DNA of 34,411 nt, taken from assembly GCA_017881725.1 (NCBI GenBank), contig JADGQO010000005.1, forward strand, positions 1-34,411. The letters are read 5' to 3'. The stretch comes from Fibrobacteria bacterium. Lineage in GTDB: Bacteria; Fibrobacterota; Fibrobacteria; UBA11236. This document shows, piece after piece, positions 7,566 to 16,534 of this stretch; the stretch's first letter is position 1; each line of letters starts with the position of its first letter. The position numbers and the translations under genes were made by a program. Below the pieces are notes generated by a model. The model ran no database searches, was not told the origin of the DNA, and saw only the letters and a list, made by a program, of their open reading frames with translations.

Positions 7566-8849
7566 CTATAACATCGAAAAACCCACGCAAAAGGAAAGGT
7601 GCATTCCCCAATACGACTGTACCCCGCCCAAACCGTTGGACTTGCCGATGATCGTGAACGGCACGCCGAATTGCAGGGACAGCAAATCCGCCACATCCAC
7701 GATTAGTCCCGGCTCCGGAATGACCACATAGCCGCCGTCTTTTACGGGCTTACCGTCATCGTCTCCGTCCAATCTGAATTGCGCCGTCAAGCCCAGATAG
7801 GGCAAAAACGGATCCACCAGGTAACCGACCTGCGCGTGGACCTTTGCGATGTCGCCGGGGGTTAATTTATTTTTCGTTTTGTCGGCGAAATGGAATTCAA
7901 ACCCCGCCTGGGCCTCTCCGGTAATTTGGCCCTTGGAGGCCATGCCAATCAAGGTTAAGGCCAAATAATCATGGTTTAACGCTTCCAGGCTTTTCTTGAA
8001 TCCTAGCGCATAGGTCAAGTCGAAACCCACGTTATAATCGCGAAGGGTGAATTTCACGCCCGCTTGCATATTGCTCGGAAACGGCGCGGAATCTCGATTG
8101 TCGAAGTTTTTGAACGGCAACATCAGATGCAATTCGAAACCCTTCGGCAATCCCAACCGCGCTTCCATGGGGAAATCCCATTGCGTGCGGATGCTGTCGG
8201 TCGCGAGTTTGACCTTGGTTCCGGACGAGTCATAAGAACCATACAGGGAACGATACTGAAGACCCGATTCAAATTGGAATCTCCAGGCCGGCAGAGAAAG
8301 ATTTTCATGCAGAAAAGATTTGTCGCGATAGGGGGCGGAAACGTTGATCTTTATCGTATCGCCTTTGCCCACGGATAAGTTTCGCGTAGAACTTTTAAAA
8401 TACGCTTCCCGCGGGAACACGCGCAGTTTCGACACTCCCGGCAATACCAAATTATTGGTGTACGGCGACGGCCCGATTTTTACTCCGTCCATCCAAATGT
8501 CGGCGCTATCCGGATCCGTAGTGACCTCCAGAAGACCGTAATGAGTGGGAATCTCTCGGTTGATCTGGGTAATCTGGCCTTCCGCGATGGCGACTTCCGG
8601 GACATACAGAGTGTCGTGGCTGGGAAGGATCAGCCAGATGTTGTATTTGCCCGTGGGCATTTCCCGGTTTTGCAAAGGCGTTTCACCCAGGAACTTTTTA
8701 TCCGGATCATCCGGGCCGGTATACCAGACTTCGGCGGCGGTCGGACTGGATTCCATGGACAGAAATCCCGTGGCCCGCGCGGCCGTAGCGCATAACAGCA
8801 AAGCCAGAACCGGATGCCAAAGCCTTGCACGATGCAATTGATCAACCAT
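7566..8849 (-). CDS. PEGA-domain outer-membrane protein
   Basis: The open frame starts at 8942, but ATG 8849 has an AGGGG site and a classic signal peptide (HPVLALLLCATAARA, cleavage near residue 26), giving 427 residues. Two tandem PEGA-like beta domains follow: residues about 28-100 (SSPTAAEVWYTG...FLGETPLQNREMPTGKYNIWL) and 103-180 (LEVTTDPDSADIWMDGVKIG). After residue 195 the sequence alternates polar and hydrophobic residues with many aromatics, in strands such as FQFESGLQYRSLYGSY, FELHLMLPF, NVGFDLTYALGF and YWGMHLSFCVGFSML. This suggests an outer-membrane beta-barrel. PEGA domains commonly bind cell-wall or surface polymers. The gene is divergent from tssK across about 115 bases, so it may share control with the T6SS, but a role in secretion is unproven. 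Confidence 0.78.
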   Translation of the reverse strand: MVDQLHRARLWHPVLALLLCATAARATGFLSMESSPTAAEVWYTGPDDPDKKFLGETPLQNREMPTGKYNIWLILPSHDTLYVPEVAIAEGQITQINREIPTHYGLLEVTTDPDSADIWMDGVKIGPSPYTNNLVLPGVSKLRVFPREAYFKSSTRNLSVGKGDTIKINVSAPYRDKSFLHENLSLPAWRFQFESGLQYRSLYGSYDSSGTKVKLATDSIRTQWDFPMEARLGLPKGFELHLMLPFKNFDNRDSAPFPSNMQAGVKFTLRDYNVGFDLTYALGFKKSLEALNHDYLALTLIGMASKGQITGEAQAGFEFHFADKTKNKLTPGDIAKVHAQVGYLVDPFLPYLGLTAQFRLDGDDDGKPVKDGGYVVIPEPGLIVDVADLLSLQFGVPFTIIGKSNGLGGVQSYWGMHLSFCVGFSML

Positions 8850-8908
8850 TGTGAACCCCTTTTTCCCGCGCGAAACCAGGGAATATAGATTTTCCAAAAG
8901 ACATTTAT

Positions 8909-8936
8909 ATGCTAGATTTTCCGGCTGGAAATGCAA
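8909..8936 (-). promoter_or_regulatory. Candidate promoter for the PEGA protein gene
   Basis: On the minus strand TTGCAT (8936-8931) and TAGCAT (8914-8909) are separated by 16 bases and lie about 60 bases upstream of the start at 8849. The short divergent region to tssK is AT-rich between 8880 and 8920 and could also hold the tssK promoter, but I could not choose one there. Confidence 0.3.
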
Positions 8937-8965
8937 GCCCAACCCTCGACTTCCGGGAAGCGTTA

Positions 8966-10309
8966 ATGAGCGACAAAGTCATTTGGTTGGAGGGCATGGT
9001 CCTCTCCCCACATCATCTGCAACAAGCCGATGCGTTGGCCGACGCGGCCAATCATACCCGGTTGCAATTCCTGTCTCCGTTTTATTACGGATTGGCATCA
9101 CTCGAAATCGAGCGGGATGCGCTCGACAACGGATTTTTCTCCCTTAAAGATTGCTCGGGGATTTTCCCGGACGGAACGGTTTTTTCCAGTCCGCGTCAAG
9201 ACCAACTTCCCGATCAACGCCAGTTCGAAGCCTTTTTCCCGGCGGCGAAAGAAACTTTGGGCGTCTACATCGCGCTCCCGGCCTTCACGGTCGGCAACGC
9301 CAACTTCGCCTTCCAAGGTGCGGAGGCCAAGCCCGCCCGCTTCCTGGGTCAACCCCGCGACATACCGGACGCGAACTCCGGCGGGAATACCAAGGAAGTC
9401 GTTTTCGGCCGGGTGAATACGCGCCTGCTTTTCGATGGCGAGTCGACGACGGGATTTCAAACCTTGAAAATCGCCGAACTGGTTCGGGACGGGCAAGGGC
9501 GTGTCGTTCCCAGTGATACGTATTTCCCTACCAGCGTGCGCATCGTGGCGGCGCAGGCCCTGATGTCGCGCTTAAAAAAACTGATGGAAAGCTGTTTACA
9601 GAAAAGCAATTACCTGATGGGACAACGCGCTCAGAAAAGCACAGGCGTGGCGCAATACAACGCCGAAACCATCACTAATTACCTGTTGCTCTCCTCCATC
9701 AACGGATCGCTTCCGGAACTCATTCACTTCCACCAGAATCCCTTCGTGCACCCGGAAGCCCTGTTTCGGCGGCTGATTAATTTCGCCGGTTCCTTGATCA
9801 GCTTTGGCCAGGACGTGAAGGCTTCAGATATGCCGAAGTATGCCCACGGGGATTTGCAGGGATGCTTCCGCCCGCTCTTCCAACTGATTGAGACCTTGCT
9901 TGGCGTAACCGTGCCGACCGGCTACCGGATTTTCGCTTTGACCAAGACCAGTCCTATCCAATATTCGGCCAACATGCGGGACGCGGACTTCAATACCTTG
10001 AAACAATTTTACCTCGGCGTCGCGGCGCAGGCCTCAGAAGTCGAAATCATCACGACCGTCCAGCGCAAAACCAAGTTGGGCCCCGTGGGGCGTCTGGAAA
10101 TGATCGTGAACGCGGCTTTGCCCGGCATCGCGCTCGTGCCCGAAACCCAGGCGCCGCAGGCCATTCCCGCCAAGGCCGGTTTCAAATATTTCCGCCTGCA
10201 ACAGGCCGGCGATCTGTGGGATCAAATCGTAGGCAACAAGGCCTTGGCCATTCACATGCCTTCCGATTTGCCGTCCACCAAACTTGAACTGGTCGCCACG
10301 ACCGAGTGA
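8966..10309 (+). CDS. tssK: T6SS baseplate protein TssK
   Basis: TssK is the trimeric baseplate subunit that connects the wedge complex (TssEFG) to the TssL/TssM membrane complex in the cytoplasm. The 447-residue product begins SDKVIWLEGMVLSPHHLQQ, the family signature (W-x-EGM-x-L-x-PxHxQQ). It continues with NHTRLQFLSPFYYGLASLEI and ends with a C-terminal head domain whose last part reads IAIHMPSDLPSTKLELVA. The frame opens at 8909, but ATG 8966 matches the family N-terminus and has GGGAAG upstream. It is the first gene of the T6SS cluster and is followed by a 146-base gap before tssL. Confidence 0.95.
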   Translation: MSDKVIWLEGMVLSPHHLQQADALADAANHTRLQFLSPFYYGLASLEIERDALDNGFFSLKDCSGIFPDGTVFSSPRQDQLPDQRQFEAFFPAAKETLGVYIALPAFTVGNANFAFQGAEAKPARFLGQPRDIPDANSGGNTKEVVFGRVNTRLLFDGESTTGFQTLKIAELVRDGQGRVVPSDTYFPTSVRIVAAQALMSRLKKLMESCLQKSNYLMGQRAQKSTGVAQYNAETITNYLLLSSINGSLPELIHFHQNPFVHPEALFRRLINFAGSLISFGQDVKASDMPKYAHGDLQGCFRPLFQLIETLLGVTVPTGYRIFALTKTSPIQYSANMRDADFNTLKQFYLGVAAQASEVEIITTVQRKTKLGPVGRLEMIVNAALPGIALVPETQAPQAIPAKAGFKYFRLQQAGDLWDQIVGNKALAIHMPSDLPSTKLELVATTE

Positions 10310-10311
10310 TC

Positions 10312-10325
10312 GACCGTTAGCGGTC
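10312..10325 (+). other. Small hairpin after tssK
   Basis: GACCG (10312-10316), TTAG loop, CGGTC (10321-10325) form a perfect short stem three bases after the tssK stop. It has no T run, so it is unlikely to terminate fully. It might stabilise the tssK message end. Confidence 0.35.
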
Positions 10326-10455
10326 CAAGTTCACTATGCAAATGGCACAGGTCACGATTGAAGGCAAAATCCCAACCCTTTTGCTTCGCTTATATCCCTT
10401 TGCGCTTGCGCTTTATCTCGGCCCCTTGACCTCCTTGCGAAAGACCGTTTGAACC

Positions 10456-11319
10456 ATGATGCAACCCGGACAAAAGAAAGTTCTTGAGCAACCAATCCAA
10501 GCGTCCATGCGTACGGCATTCGGCCAGGGCCGAGGATTGGACTGGGCCGACGGCGCGGTGCAAACCCTGTTCGGCAGCAACGGCGCCAGCGCGGGTCAAA
10601 CCCTGTTCGGCAGCCCTGCCGCCGCCGCCAACAAAGAGGTGCCCAGCCTGGCCATCCTTGCCACGGATATCCTACTCATCGGCGTGAAAATCCGCGAGAC
10701 TTCGAACTTGGGCGGCGCGGAACAATTGAAAAAATTGTTGACGGCATACTTTAAGGACTTCGAGCGCACCTGCGTTTCGCACGGGAAAAGCGCGGAAGGC
10801 GTGGAACAGGCGAAATACGCCTTGGCCGCGTTCATCGACGAAACCGTAATCAACTCGGACAACAATTGCCGGGAGGCTTGGATCGAAGCGCCGCTGCAAA
10901 CCGCTTTCTTCAACGACAGTTTGGCGGGAGAAAATTTTTTCAAGCGCATGGAAACCCTGTTGCCGGATTTGAAACGCAATCTGGAAATCATCGAGGTCTA
11001 CTATTTTTGCCTCGCGCTGGGATTCCAAGGACGGTATCGGCTCTCCGGATCCGAAGTGCTTCCCAACGTGGTGCGTAACCTCCTGAAGCGCATCGAAGGC
11101 TTTCGCGGCGCGCCCCCGAAGGCGGTGTCGCCCAACGCCTATGTCCATCCCGGCGTTAAGGGAAGGGAGAAAAACGGGCGGCCCCTGGTGATCGGGTCGG
11201 CGGTTTTCCTGGCGCTCGGCATCCTTTTATACGCGGTACTGATGATGTCCACGGACGGCGCTTTGGATCCGGCCCGGTCGGCCATTGAACGATTGCAAAA
11301 CCGTTCCCTGGGGCAATGA
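10456..11319 (+). CDS. tssL: T6SS membrane-complex protein TssL (DotU-type)
   Basis: TssL is the inner-membrane, C-tail-anchored partner of TssM, with a cytoplasmic hook domain that docks the baseplate. The 287-residue product has a DotU/IcmH domain (about residues 60-220) with the motifs YALAAFIDETV, SLAGENFFKRME, IEVYYFCLALGFQGRY and LPNVVRNLLKRI. One TM helix lies near residues 237-258 (LVIGSAVFLALGILLYAVLMM), followed by a short periplasmic tail. It has no C-terminal OmpA/SPOR extension. Unusually, the first 55 residues form a flexible extension with QTLFGS twice. The start is ATG 10456 or the next codon, and the ribosome site is weak. The stop overlaps tssM (ATGA). Confidence 0.93.
   Translation: MMQPGQKKVLEQPIQASMRTAFGQGRGLDWADGAVQTLFGSNGASAGQTLFGSPAAAANKEVPSLAILATDILLIGVKIRETSNLGGAEQLKKLLTAYFKDFERTCVSHGKSAEGVEQAKYALAAFIDETVINSDNNCREAWIEAPLQTAFFNDSLAGENFFKRMETLLPDLKRNLEIIEVYYFCLALGFQGRYRLSGSEVLPNVVRNLLKRIEGFRGAPPKAVSPNAYVHPGVKGREKNGRPLVIGSAVFLALGILLYAVLMMSTDGALDPARSAIERLQNRSLGQ
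10561..10614 (+). repeat. Perfect 18-base direct repeat inside tssL
   Basis: CAAACCCTGTTCGGCAGC occurs at 10561-10578 and again at 10597-10614, a 36-base in-frame period. It encodes QTLFGS twice (residues 36-41 and 48-53). Exact nucleotide identity suggests a recent duplication or slippage. Confidence 0.9.
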
Positions 11320-14300
11320 TGAAGATTTTTAAATCCGCGATTTTCTGGATCATGCTTTCGGCCTTGCTGCTGGCCCTACTCCTGGTTTTCCTATTGCCCG
11401 TTTTGGGAGTGAAGGACGTTTTGGCCCGCATTTTGTGGGCGCTGGCGCCGCTGGTGCTTGGCGGTCTCATCAGCCTTTTGCTCAGCATTTTGCGTCTCAA
11501 GAAAGCTCTGAAGAGCCAGGAGCAAGTCCAGGCCAACCCTTTCGAGGCCGACATCTCCATAAAGCCTTGGCTGGAACCGCTGCGCGAGGAGACCAAAGGC
11601 GCTCTCGACGTCTTGAAGCAAAGCGGTAAGGGTAAAGTGAAAATGGGCCAGGATCCGCTGGACCTGTTCCGCTTCTACCTGGTCTTAGGCAATGCTGGAT
11701 CCGGAAAATCCAGCCTGCTGGAACATAGCGGCATTCATTTTCCCAGGCGATATCCTTCCGCCGCCGAGCTGGCGAAGCAAACGCAACACTTCACGCAGTG
11801 GTGGTTTTCCAGCCAAGGGATTTTCCTGGAGACACCGACTCGTTACGCCTCCGGCGAGGAGGGAGATGACGAATTCCAATTCTGGCTGACCCAATTGGGT
11901 AAAGAAGGCAAGCGCATGGCCCTGGACGGCGTGCTGCTGGTGGTCAGCCTGCGCGAGCTTTTGGAAGGCGGACCCGGCATCCAGGAACTGGCGTCGCGGT
12001 ATCGCGAGAAACTGGCCCTGGCCATGGGTACGTTGCGCCTGGAATTGCCGGTCTACCTGGTCTTCACACACTCCGACTTGCTGCCGGGATTCCGCGAGTT
12101 CTTCGAGAATCTCCAGGAGCCGGAAAGCCACCAGGTTTTAGGCGCGACGTTCGCGTTACGGGGTAACCTCGCGCCCGCGCGGCAGCGCTTCGAGCGCGAG
12201 CATAAAAAAATCTGGGATTCCCTGCAGTCCCGCACGGCCCAGCGGCTCTCACAGATCGGAGACCCTGTCCGCCGCAAGCAGGTCTTCCTCTTCCCCAACG
12301 AATTCGGGGCTGCCCAGGATCGCATGGCGACCTTTGTCGAATACCTTTTCAAGGATACGATGCGCCGTGAACGGGCCATGTTCCGCGGCTTTTTCATGAC
12401 CAGCGTGATGCCGTCCGATCCTTCCGAGCTCATGCGCGCGAACGATCCCTTCGCGGACGTCGGCGGGGATGCGGCCCATTTCCTGGACCATAAAGCCAAA
12501 CTGCGCGGGCCCGCCGCAACGCCCAAGCCGGCCGATCCGGTCAATCGTCCCCGCTCGTTTTTCACCTACCTACTTTTCGGCGGCGTCCTTAAGAACGATA
12601 AATCCCTCACACAAATCCCCGGCTACCGGCTGGGAAGCCTTTCCCGTCAGTCGCTGATTGCATCAGCGGTCATGATGCTGCTGGGACTGGGCGTGATTAT
12701 TTACGGGCTGGTGGGCTTCTTTTCAAGTCGGACTTATTTGTCCGAGGTATCCAAATCCATCACCGAATCCGCGCGGGTGAACTTCAAATCCCCGAACGAA
12801 TTCCGATCCGATTACGAGTCCCTGGATAAGCTGCTCGCCACCATCAAGGGGTTGCAGTCGGGCGCGGGCGGGCATTTGCCGCCGGGATTCGGGCACTCGT
12901 CCGAAGCCTTGGAACTGGCCAGCCGCATGCATTCCATTTCCGTGAATCGTTTCGCCGCCCAGGACGCCCTACGTAACCTGGGTGCTACCCTAGAAGTCGC
13001 CTCCAAATTCTTCAGTCCTTCCGAACACGGCAAACTGCACGACAACTTGAAAACCTACCTGCTCCTCACCACCGAGGGCCGCAAGCATTTCAAGGAGATC
13101 AAACCTCCGGAATTCGCGGCCATGCTCGTGCCGCTCTGGATGCAGGAAGCCAGCCACCGCTACGGCCAGGACAACTTACCCGCCAATTTTGAAAACGGGC
13201 TCGACGATCACGCTGCCTTTTACGCGCAACGGTATTTGAACGGCGATATTCCCGCCCTGGATCGCGGAGATGCCAATCTGGTGCAAACGGCGCGCCAAAG
13301 CCTGATGGGTTCTCCCAGCATTGAAAGCCTGTATGCGTCCATCGTGGGAGGGGAAGACGCCGCGCGAGACATCACTCTGACCGACATGGGTGTTCCACCC
13401 GATGCCTCCCTCAAATGCAGCGCCAAGATTCGCGGCTTTTACACCAAGGCCGCGTTCGATGACGATGTCATGGATCGCCTGTCCCAAGGCGCGCAAGAAC
13501 CACATCAACACGATTGGGTGTTGGGGGAAGGCGCCGTTGCCACACTGCCGCCGGAAATGCAGGACCAGAAACAACTGTACCGCGCATTGGTGGACAAGTA
13601 TTACCAGGAATACGCCGAGGAATGGATGCGCCTGCTGCAAGGCCTTTCAGTTCGCTTGCCTCCGGATCCCGGACAGGCGTCCGGCAAATTGTCGGGCTTT
13701 GCCTCCGCGACGCAGGGACTCCCGGCTGTATTGGCGCGCCTGTTGACGGAAGTCAACCTGTTGGCCCCGCCCAGCGCGGCCCAAGGAGCCGTGGAAAAGA
13801 AACTCGGCAAGGTGGGAAAACTTTTGGACGCGGCCATGGAAGCGCGCGACTCGGACAAAAAGGCGCTTAAGGACAAGTTTAAATTCGTCGAGGAGTTGAA
13901 CGGCGGGGCCGGCGGTGCGGGACTCTTGCAGGATTATTTCTCTGCCGCGCGTGGCCTTTCCGAAGTCCTCTCCAAGCTGGCGCTGGCCGGAGACAACGGC
14001 TCCGACGTCATGGAAGCGGCCCAGGCTCTGTTCGGGGGGAAATCTGAAAGCCCGATGAACATGTGTTGGAACGAAGCGAACAAAATCCGCACGCGTTATG
14101 AAGCGCAAACCTGGTTGCCCCCTTTGTTGGAGAACCCGGTTCGGGACGTGGCGAGCTATTTGACCACCGCCGCAGGCAACCAACTGGAAGCGGCGTATAA
14201 GAGCAAGGTCGCCTCGTTCTTTACGCAAAACCTTAAGGGCAAATATCCGCTCATGAAAACCAGCGCCCAGGAAATCAATCTTGAGGACCTGAAAGCTTTT

Positions 14301-14927
14301 TTCAGCCCGGACAAAGGTGCCTTTACCGCTTTCTTCACCGGAAAATTGCTGCCGTTCGTGAAAGTCGAGGAGGAGGGCATCTCGGCGAAACATTGGAATG
14401 GCATCCGCATCAAGTTCAATCCCGCCGCCTTGGACGGGATTTCCAAAGCGCTGGCCGTCAGCCGCCGCATGTATTCCGACGCGGGTTTGCGCGTTTACAA
14501 TCTCAATGTGACTCTGGCCGAGTCCCGAAACACAGCCAAGGTCACCTTCCGCATGGGTGAAGACAAAATATCGGTGAAGCCCGGCGAAGGCCAGGCGCGC
14601 CAGACATTCCGGTGGCCCAATGAAAACAGCTACAAGGGCGCGGAAATCATGGTCGACAACGTGAACGGTGGTTCGCAAGGCCGCCGCGTGGATGGCGCCT
14701 GGGGATTCTTCAAGCTGTTGGACGCCGCCCGAGCCCTGAATCTCCGCACCGGCGGGCTAACGGCCAAGTGGCGCTTCAACGTAGCCCAGAAATACGATGT
14801 GGACGTGGCCATCGAGGGGAACATCCCCGATCGGGAAAATCCCTTTACCTTCCCGGAATATTTCCGGTTCGATTTGCCGCCCAACCTGATCGCCGACGCG
14901 GATCAACGCGTCAGCATGAATCCCTGA
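11316..14927 (+). CDS. tssM: T6SS membrane-complex protein TssM (IcmF family)
   Basis: TssM spans the inner membrane and periplasm and forms the core of the T6SS trans-envelope complex with TssL. The 1203-residue length is usual. Two N-terminal TM helices (about 8-28 and 37-60, IFWIMLSALLLALLLVFLLP and WALAPLVLGGLISLLLSIL) precede a cytoplasmic NTPase domain with an intact Walker A at residues 125-132 (GNAGSGKS) and a Walker B-like LDGVLLVVSLRELLE near 210. A third TM lies near 446-468 (IASAVMMLLGLGVIIYGLVG). The large periplasmic part follows, ending in a beta-rich C-terminal domain (VDGAWGFFKLLDAARAL, then FDLPPNLI). The start overlaps tssL by 4 bases. In many systems the C-terminus contacts lipoprotein TssJ; no TssJ gene is seen here. 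Confidence 0.96.
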   Translation: MMKIFKSAIFWIMLSALLLALLLVFLLPVLGVKDVLARILWALAPLVLGGLISLLLSILRLKKALKSQEQVQANPFEADISIKPWLEPLREETKGALDVLKQSGKGKVKMGQDPLDLFRFYLVLGNAGSGKSSLLEHSGIHFPRRYPSAAELAKQTQHFTQWWFSSQGIFLETPTRYASGEEGDDEFQFWLTQLGKEGKRMALDGVLLVVSLRELLEGGPGIQELASRYREKLALAMGTLRLELPVYLVFTHSDLLPGFREFFENLQEPESHQVLGATFALRGNLAPARQRFEREHKKIWDSLQSRTAQRLSQIGDPVRRKQVFLFPNEFGAAQDRMATFVEYLFKDTMRRERAMFRGFFMTSVMPSDPSELMRANDPFADVGGDAAHFLDHKAKLRGPAATPKPADPVNRPRSFFTYLLFGGVLKNDKSLTQIPGYRLGSLSRQSLIASAVMMLLGLGVIIYGLVGFFSSRTYLSEVSKSITESARVNFKSPNEFRSDYESLDKLLATIKGLQSGAGGHLPPGFGHSSEALELASRMHSISVNRFAAQDALRNLGATLEVASKFFSPSEHGKLHDNLKTYLLLTTEGRKHFKEIKPPEFAAMLVPLWMQEASHRYGQDNLPANFENGLDDHAAFYAQRYLNGDIPALDRGDANLVQTARQSLMGSPSIESLYASIVGGEDAARDITLTDMGVPPDASLKCSAKIRGFYTKAAFDDDVMDRLSQGAQEPHQHDWVLGEGAVATLPPEMQDQKQLYRALVDKYYQEYAEEWMRLLQGLSVRLPPDPGQASGKLSGFASATQGLPAVLARLLTEVNLLAPPSAAQGAVEKKLGKVGKLLDAAMEARDSDKKALKDKFKFVEELNGGAGGAGLLQDYFSAARGLSEVLSKLALAGDNGSDVMEAAQALFGGKSESPMNMCWNEANKIRTRYEAQTWLPPLLENPVRDVASYLTTAAGNQLEAAYKSKVASFFTQNLKGKYPLMKTSAQEINLEDLKAFFSPDKGAFTAFFTGKLLPFVKVEEEGISAKHWNGIRIKFNPAALDGISKALAVSRRMYSDAGLRVYNLNVTLAESRNTAKVTFRMGEDKISVKPGEGQARQTFRWPNENSYKGAEIMVDNVNGGSQGRRVDGAWGFFKLLDAARALNLRTGGLTAKWRFNVAQKYDVDVAIEGNIPDRENPFTFPEYFRFDLPPNLIADADQRVSMNP

Positions 14928-14949
14928 CCCCGTAACGGAGGAGTTACCC

Positions 14950-16470
14950 TTGGCTTCCTTGCTCGAAGACCTCCTGAATCCCATCGCCGACGCCTCCTTC
15001 TGCGGCGAGGACGGCAGCTATGATCCGGATTTCGAAGCCGCCCGCATGGAAGCGGACAAAAGCACGGAAAATAATTTCACGCTCATGGAGGAGTCGTCCA
15101 AGCGATTCCTTTTGAAAAAGTCCAAGGATATGCGCGCCTTGGGATACCTGGTCTTTTCCAGCGGCATGGAAAACGGACTGGACGCCTTAGGCGAGGCGGT
15201 CCAGGGCTACGCGCGCCTAGTCCAGGAACATTGGGACGACATCCACCCCAAACGGCCGACCGCCCGGGCTAACGCCCTGAAATGGTTGAACGGCGAACGC
15301 GTCCTGGGCTTGTTGGGAGGACTTTCCGGCAACGCCACTTACGAAACCCTGCTGGCCGCCAGCCAAGAACTGGAAAAGCTGAGGGCCTTTTGTGATTCCA
15401 AGTTCACGGACAATCCCCCCTCCTTCGCGGGCTTTGCCAAGCTCATCCGGGAAACGGCGGAAAAGCATAAGCCCAAGCCGGTGGAGGAAAAATCTGAATC
15501 GACTTCCACCACGGCTGCAGCTCCGGCCAACAGCGGCCCGGCCGTCGTCGCCAGCGCGGACGACGCCTTTTTATCCATTCAAAACGGCGCTTATTTCCTA
15601 TTAGGCGAAAACGCCACCAACGTGTTCCCTTACCGTCTGATGCGGATGCTCAAGTGGGAGCCCATCCGCCAGGCTTTGCCCAACGAAGGCGGTAAAACCT
15701 TAGTACCGGCCCCATATTCCACCACGGCCGAAGCCTTCCGGAACTTGTTTCAAAACCAACAATGGAATGACTTGGCCAAGAACGGAGAAGAAGCTTTTTC
15801 CGGCGACGGCATGGGATTCTGGTTCGATTTACAGCGCTTCATTTGCGCGGCGATGCAATCTTTGGGCGGCGACTACGCGGCCTGCTCCAAAGCCATCCGC
15901 ATCGAACTGGCCCTGCTGCTCAACCGGTTGCCCGGACTGGCCGACCTCACGTTCGACGACGGCACGCCCTTCGCGGACGCCATGACCAAGGAATGGATCC
16001 AAAACGAGGTGCTGTCCGCCCTGGGCGGAGGCGGCGGAGGCGGACCCGCTCCCTTGAAGAAAAAAGGCGATGTCGGCGAGGAACAGAAGCAAGCCACGGC
16101 GCTTCTCGGCGAAGGTAAGCTGGAGGCCGCGATGACCGTATTACGCACCGGCATGGTCAATGACTCCAATGAGAAAAACAATTTCGATAGGAAGTTGATC
16201 ATGGCCGATTTGTGCTATAAAGGCAATAAGTCCCATATCGCCAAATCGCTGCTGGAGGATCTCGAACGGAGCATGACCCAATTCGATTTGGTGCGGTGGG
16301 ACCCGGAGTTATGCGTGACCGTCTTCCATTTGGCCCAAAAGGTGTACCTCAGTCTGGCCGACGCCGCAGAGGAAGGCTTGAAGCATGTCCACCGTGAAAA
16401 GGCCCTTGCGATGCACGCGCAAATATGTAAATTAGACCCTGTTTTAGCCATCACGGCTGACATTAAATAA
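14950..16470 (+). CDS. tssA: T6SS assembly protein TssA (ImpA N-terminal domain)
   Basis: TssA caps the growing sheath/tube or primes baseplate assembly. The 506-residue product has an ImpA_N domain (about 1-130: LLNPIADASFCGEDGSYDPDFE, DMRALGYLVFSSGMENGLDAL, HWDDIHPKRP), a variable linker rich in Glu/Ser/Thr/Ala, a middle domain (FPYRLMRMLKWEPIRQALP, WFDLQRFICAAM), a run of seven Gly near residues 358-364, and a VasJ-type C-terminal helical region. The start is TTG at 14950 with a GGAGGAG site at 14937-14943. It lies 22 bases after tssM and 64 bases before tssB. This is the long class with middle and C-terminal extensions. Confidence 0.93.
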   Translation: MASLLEDLLNPIADASFCGEDGSYDPDFEAARMEADKSTENNFTLMEESSKRFLLKKSKDMRALGYLVFSSGMENGLDALGEAVQGYARLVQEHWDDIHPKRPTARANALKWLNGERVLGLLGGLSGNATYETLLAASQELEKLRAFCDSKFTDNPPSFAGFAKLIRETAEKHKPKPVEEKSESTSTTAAAPANSGPAVVASADDAFLSIQNGAYFLLGENATNVFPYRLMRMLKWEPIRQALPNEGGKTLVPAPYSTTAEAFRNLFQNQQWNDLAKNGEEAFSGDGMGFWFDLQRFICAAMQSLGGDYAACSKAIRIELALLLNRLPGLADLTFDDGTPFADAMTKEWIQNEVLSALGGGGGGGPAPLKKKGDVGEEQKQATALLGEGKLEAAMTVLRTGMVNDSNEKNNFDRKLIMADLCYKGNKSHIAKSLLEDLERSMTQFDLVRWDPELCVTVFHLAQKVYLSLADAAEEGLKHVHREKALAMHAQICKLDPVLAITADIK

Positions 16471-16534
16471 GTTTCTACGTTATCGGCTTCTCGTTTTATT
16501 TTGAACTTTTCAGCCCCACAACCAGGAGACCCAC

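Noticed and set aside
10336..10488. Plus-strand 50-codon frame between tssK and tssL, considered as a possible TssJ
   Set aside because: It has no lipobox Cys or signal peptide, no ribosome site, and runs into tssL in another frame.
10561..10614. Direct repeats in tssL as the start of a CRISPR or tandem array
   Set aside because: There are only two units, in frame within a coding sequence, with no spacer diversity or cas gene.
13647..14678. Minus-strand open frame of 343 codons inside tssM
   Set aside because: It is antisense to a well-supported IcmF gene; its translation is Arg/Gln/His-rich with no domain.
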